A stretch of DNA of 5,481 bases from Deltaproteobacteria bacterium (GTDB lineage: Bacteria; Desulfobacterota; DSM-4660; Desulfatiglandales; Desulfatiglandaceae). Position 1 is the first letter of the stretch, and every line of letters begins with the position of its first letter. Positions 5,217-5,481 of the stretch are shown here, one piece after another. The translations under genes were made by a program, and so were the position numbers. Location of the stretch: NCBI GenBank assembly GCA_021159825.1, contig JAGHDR010000204.1, positions 1 to 5,481 on the forward strand, in the 5' to 3' direction. The notes below the pieces were generated by a model. That model saw only the letters and a list, made by a program, of their open reading frames with translations. It made no database searches and was not told the DNA's origin.

Positions 5217-5340
5217 AGATAACGCCGACATAACCCGCCGGGAACTAAAGAAGCAGCCGCTAAAGGCACGTTTAACTCAAACCTAGCTATTGAAATTGGC
5301 CGCACCGAGTTCCCGGTCGGAGTTCATGAAATTGTTCGCT
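5217..5340 (-). other. Integron attC-type recombination site upstream of hicB
   Basis: The two ends pair as a long interrupted stem. AAC (5221-5223) pairs with GTT (5334-5336), followed by unpaired 6-base spacers (5224-5229 and 5328-5333). Then AT/AT, AAC/GTT, CCG/CGG and CCGGGAACT (5238-5246)/AGTTCCCGG (5308-5316) pair over 17 bp, interrupted only by three single extrahelical bases on one side (T5317, A5321, C5325). The 61-base centre is the variable loop. R box, spacer, L box with extrahelical bases, and variable loop is the defining architecture of attC. Extrahelical bases belong to the L'' arm, and the minus-strand wording AAC-AATTTC at one end and GGC-GTTATCT at the other resembles known attC ends, so the site reads in the same direction as hicBA, and hicB would start the next cassette. 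R boxes outside AAC/GTT match the consensus poorly. Confidence 0.6.
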
Positions 5341-5406
5341 TCAAGCTTTTGATATTACAATGCAATAAAAAAGTTCTTGAAATTTTGAAAATAAGACGTA
5401 TGCTTA

Positions 5407-5434
5407 TTGTAATGATGATGTCAATACATATAGT
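5407..5434 (+). promoter_or_regulatory. Sigma-70-type promoter for the right-edge antitoxin gene
   Basis: TTGTAA (5407-5412) and TATAGT (5429-5434, five of six matches) are separated by 16 bp, about 20 bp before the start codon at 5455. An imperfect inverted repeat, TATGCTTATTG (5399-5409) against CAATACATA (5422-5430), straddles the spacer and could be the operator of an autoregulated toxin-antitoxin pair. Confidence 0.45.
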
Positions 5435-5454
5435 CTCATAAGTAGGAGAAAGCG

Positions 5455-5481
5455 ATGGCAAAAACAGCAATAATTCAAACC
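5455..5481 (+). CDS. Probable RelB/DinJ-family antitoxin, first nine codons (runs off right edge)
   Basis: The gene starts at ATG 5455 with AGGAG six nt upstream and reads MAKTAIIQT before the window ends. RelB/DinJ antitoxins very often begin MAKTA(M/V/I)IQTRID, leading into the first beta strand of a ribbon-helix-helix DNA-binding domain. Its own promoter and possible operator, and its position beside another toxin-antitoxin module, fit. With only nine residues the family is an inference. A RelE/YafQ-type toxin gene would be expected immediately to the right of the window. Confidence 0.45.

Overview
The window looks like a chromosomal segment from an anaerobic Gram-negative bacterium, most plausibly a Desulfobacterota (former Deltaproteobacteria) relative. 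This rests on three things: an iron-sulfur flavoprotein of the Isf type, a pilin gene with a sigma-54-type promoter, and the mix of GC-richer metabolic genes with AT-rich accessory flanks. The taxonomic call is an inference, because no marker gene is present.

Layout from left to right. (1) At 1-129, minus strand, is the 5' end of a type IV prepilin gene that runs off the left edge. It has a good ribosome binding site and a -24/-12 promoter about 55-70 bp upstream. (2) At 130-559 there is no convincing gene, only pilin regulatory DNA. (3) At 560-1138, minus strand, is a winged-helix regulator fused to a degenerate nucleotidyltransferase-like domain. A perfect 9-bp inverted repeat overlaps its promoter and touches its start codon, as expected for autoregulation. 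(4) At 1139-1597 there is no intact gene, but the second half holds the C-terminal remnant of a ParE/RelE-type toxin with a nonsense codon near its end. (5) At 1598-4560, plus strand, is a compact three-gene unit: an Isf-like NAD(P)H/FMN Fe-S flavoprotein, an ACSF3/MatB-like acyl-CoA (malonyl-CoA-type) synthetase overlapping it by 8 bp, and proC (pyrroline-5-carboxylate reductase) 40 bp later. A GC-rich hairpin follows. (6) At 4643-5340 is an accessory block on the minus strand: a short unidentified ORF or gene remnant, a frameshifted hicA toxin, an intact hicB antitoxin, and a structure matching an integron attC recombination site immediately upstream of hicB. (7) At 5455, plus strand, a new gene begins whose first nine residues look like a RelB/DinJ-type antitoxin. 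It is cut by the right edge.

The metabolic unit is the well-preserved core. The flanks carry remains of three toxin-antitoxin modules (ParE relic, HicBA with dead HicA, a probable RelB start). The hicBA module has the hallmarks of an integron gene cassette: an attC upstream, about 40 bp of leader, and a hicA stop codon embedded in an attC-like R'' box. No integrase is visible, so this would be an integrase-less cassette remnant, or the edge of a larger array lying to the right.
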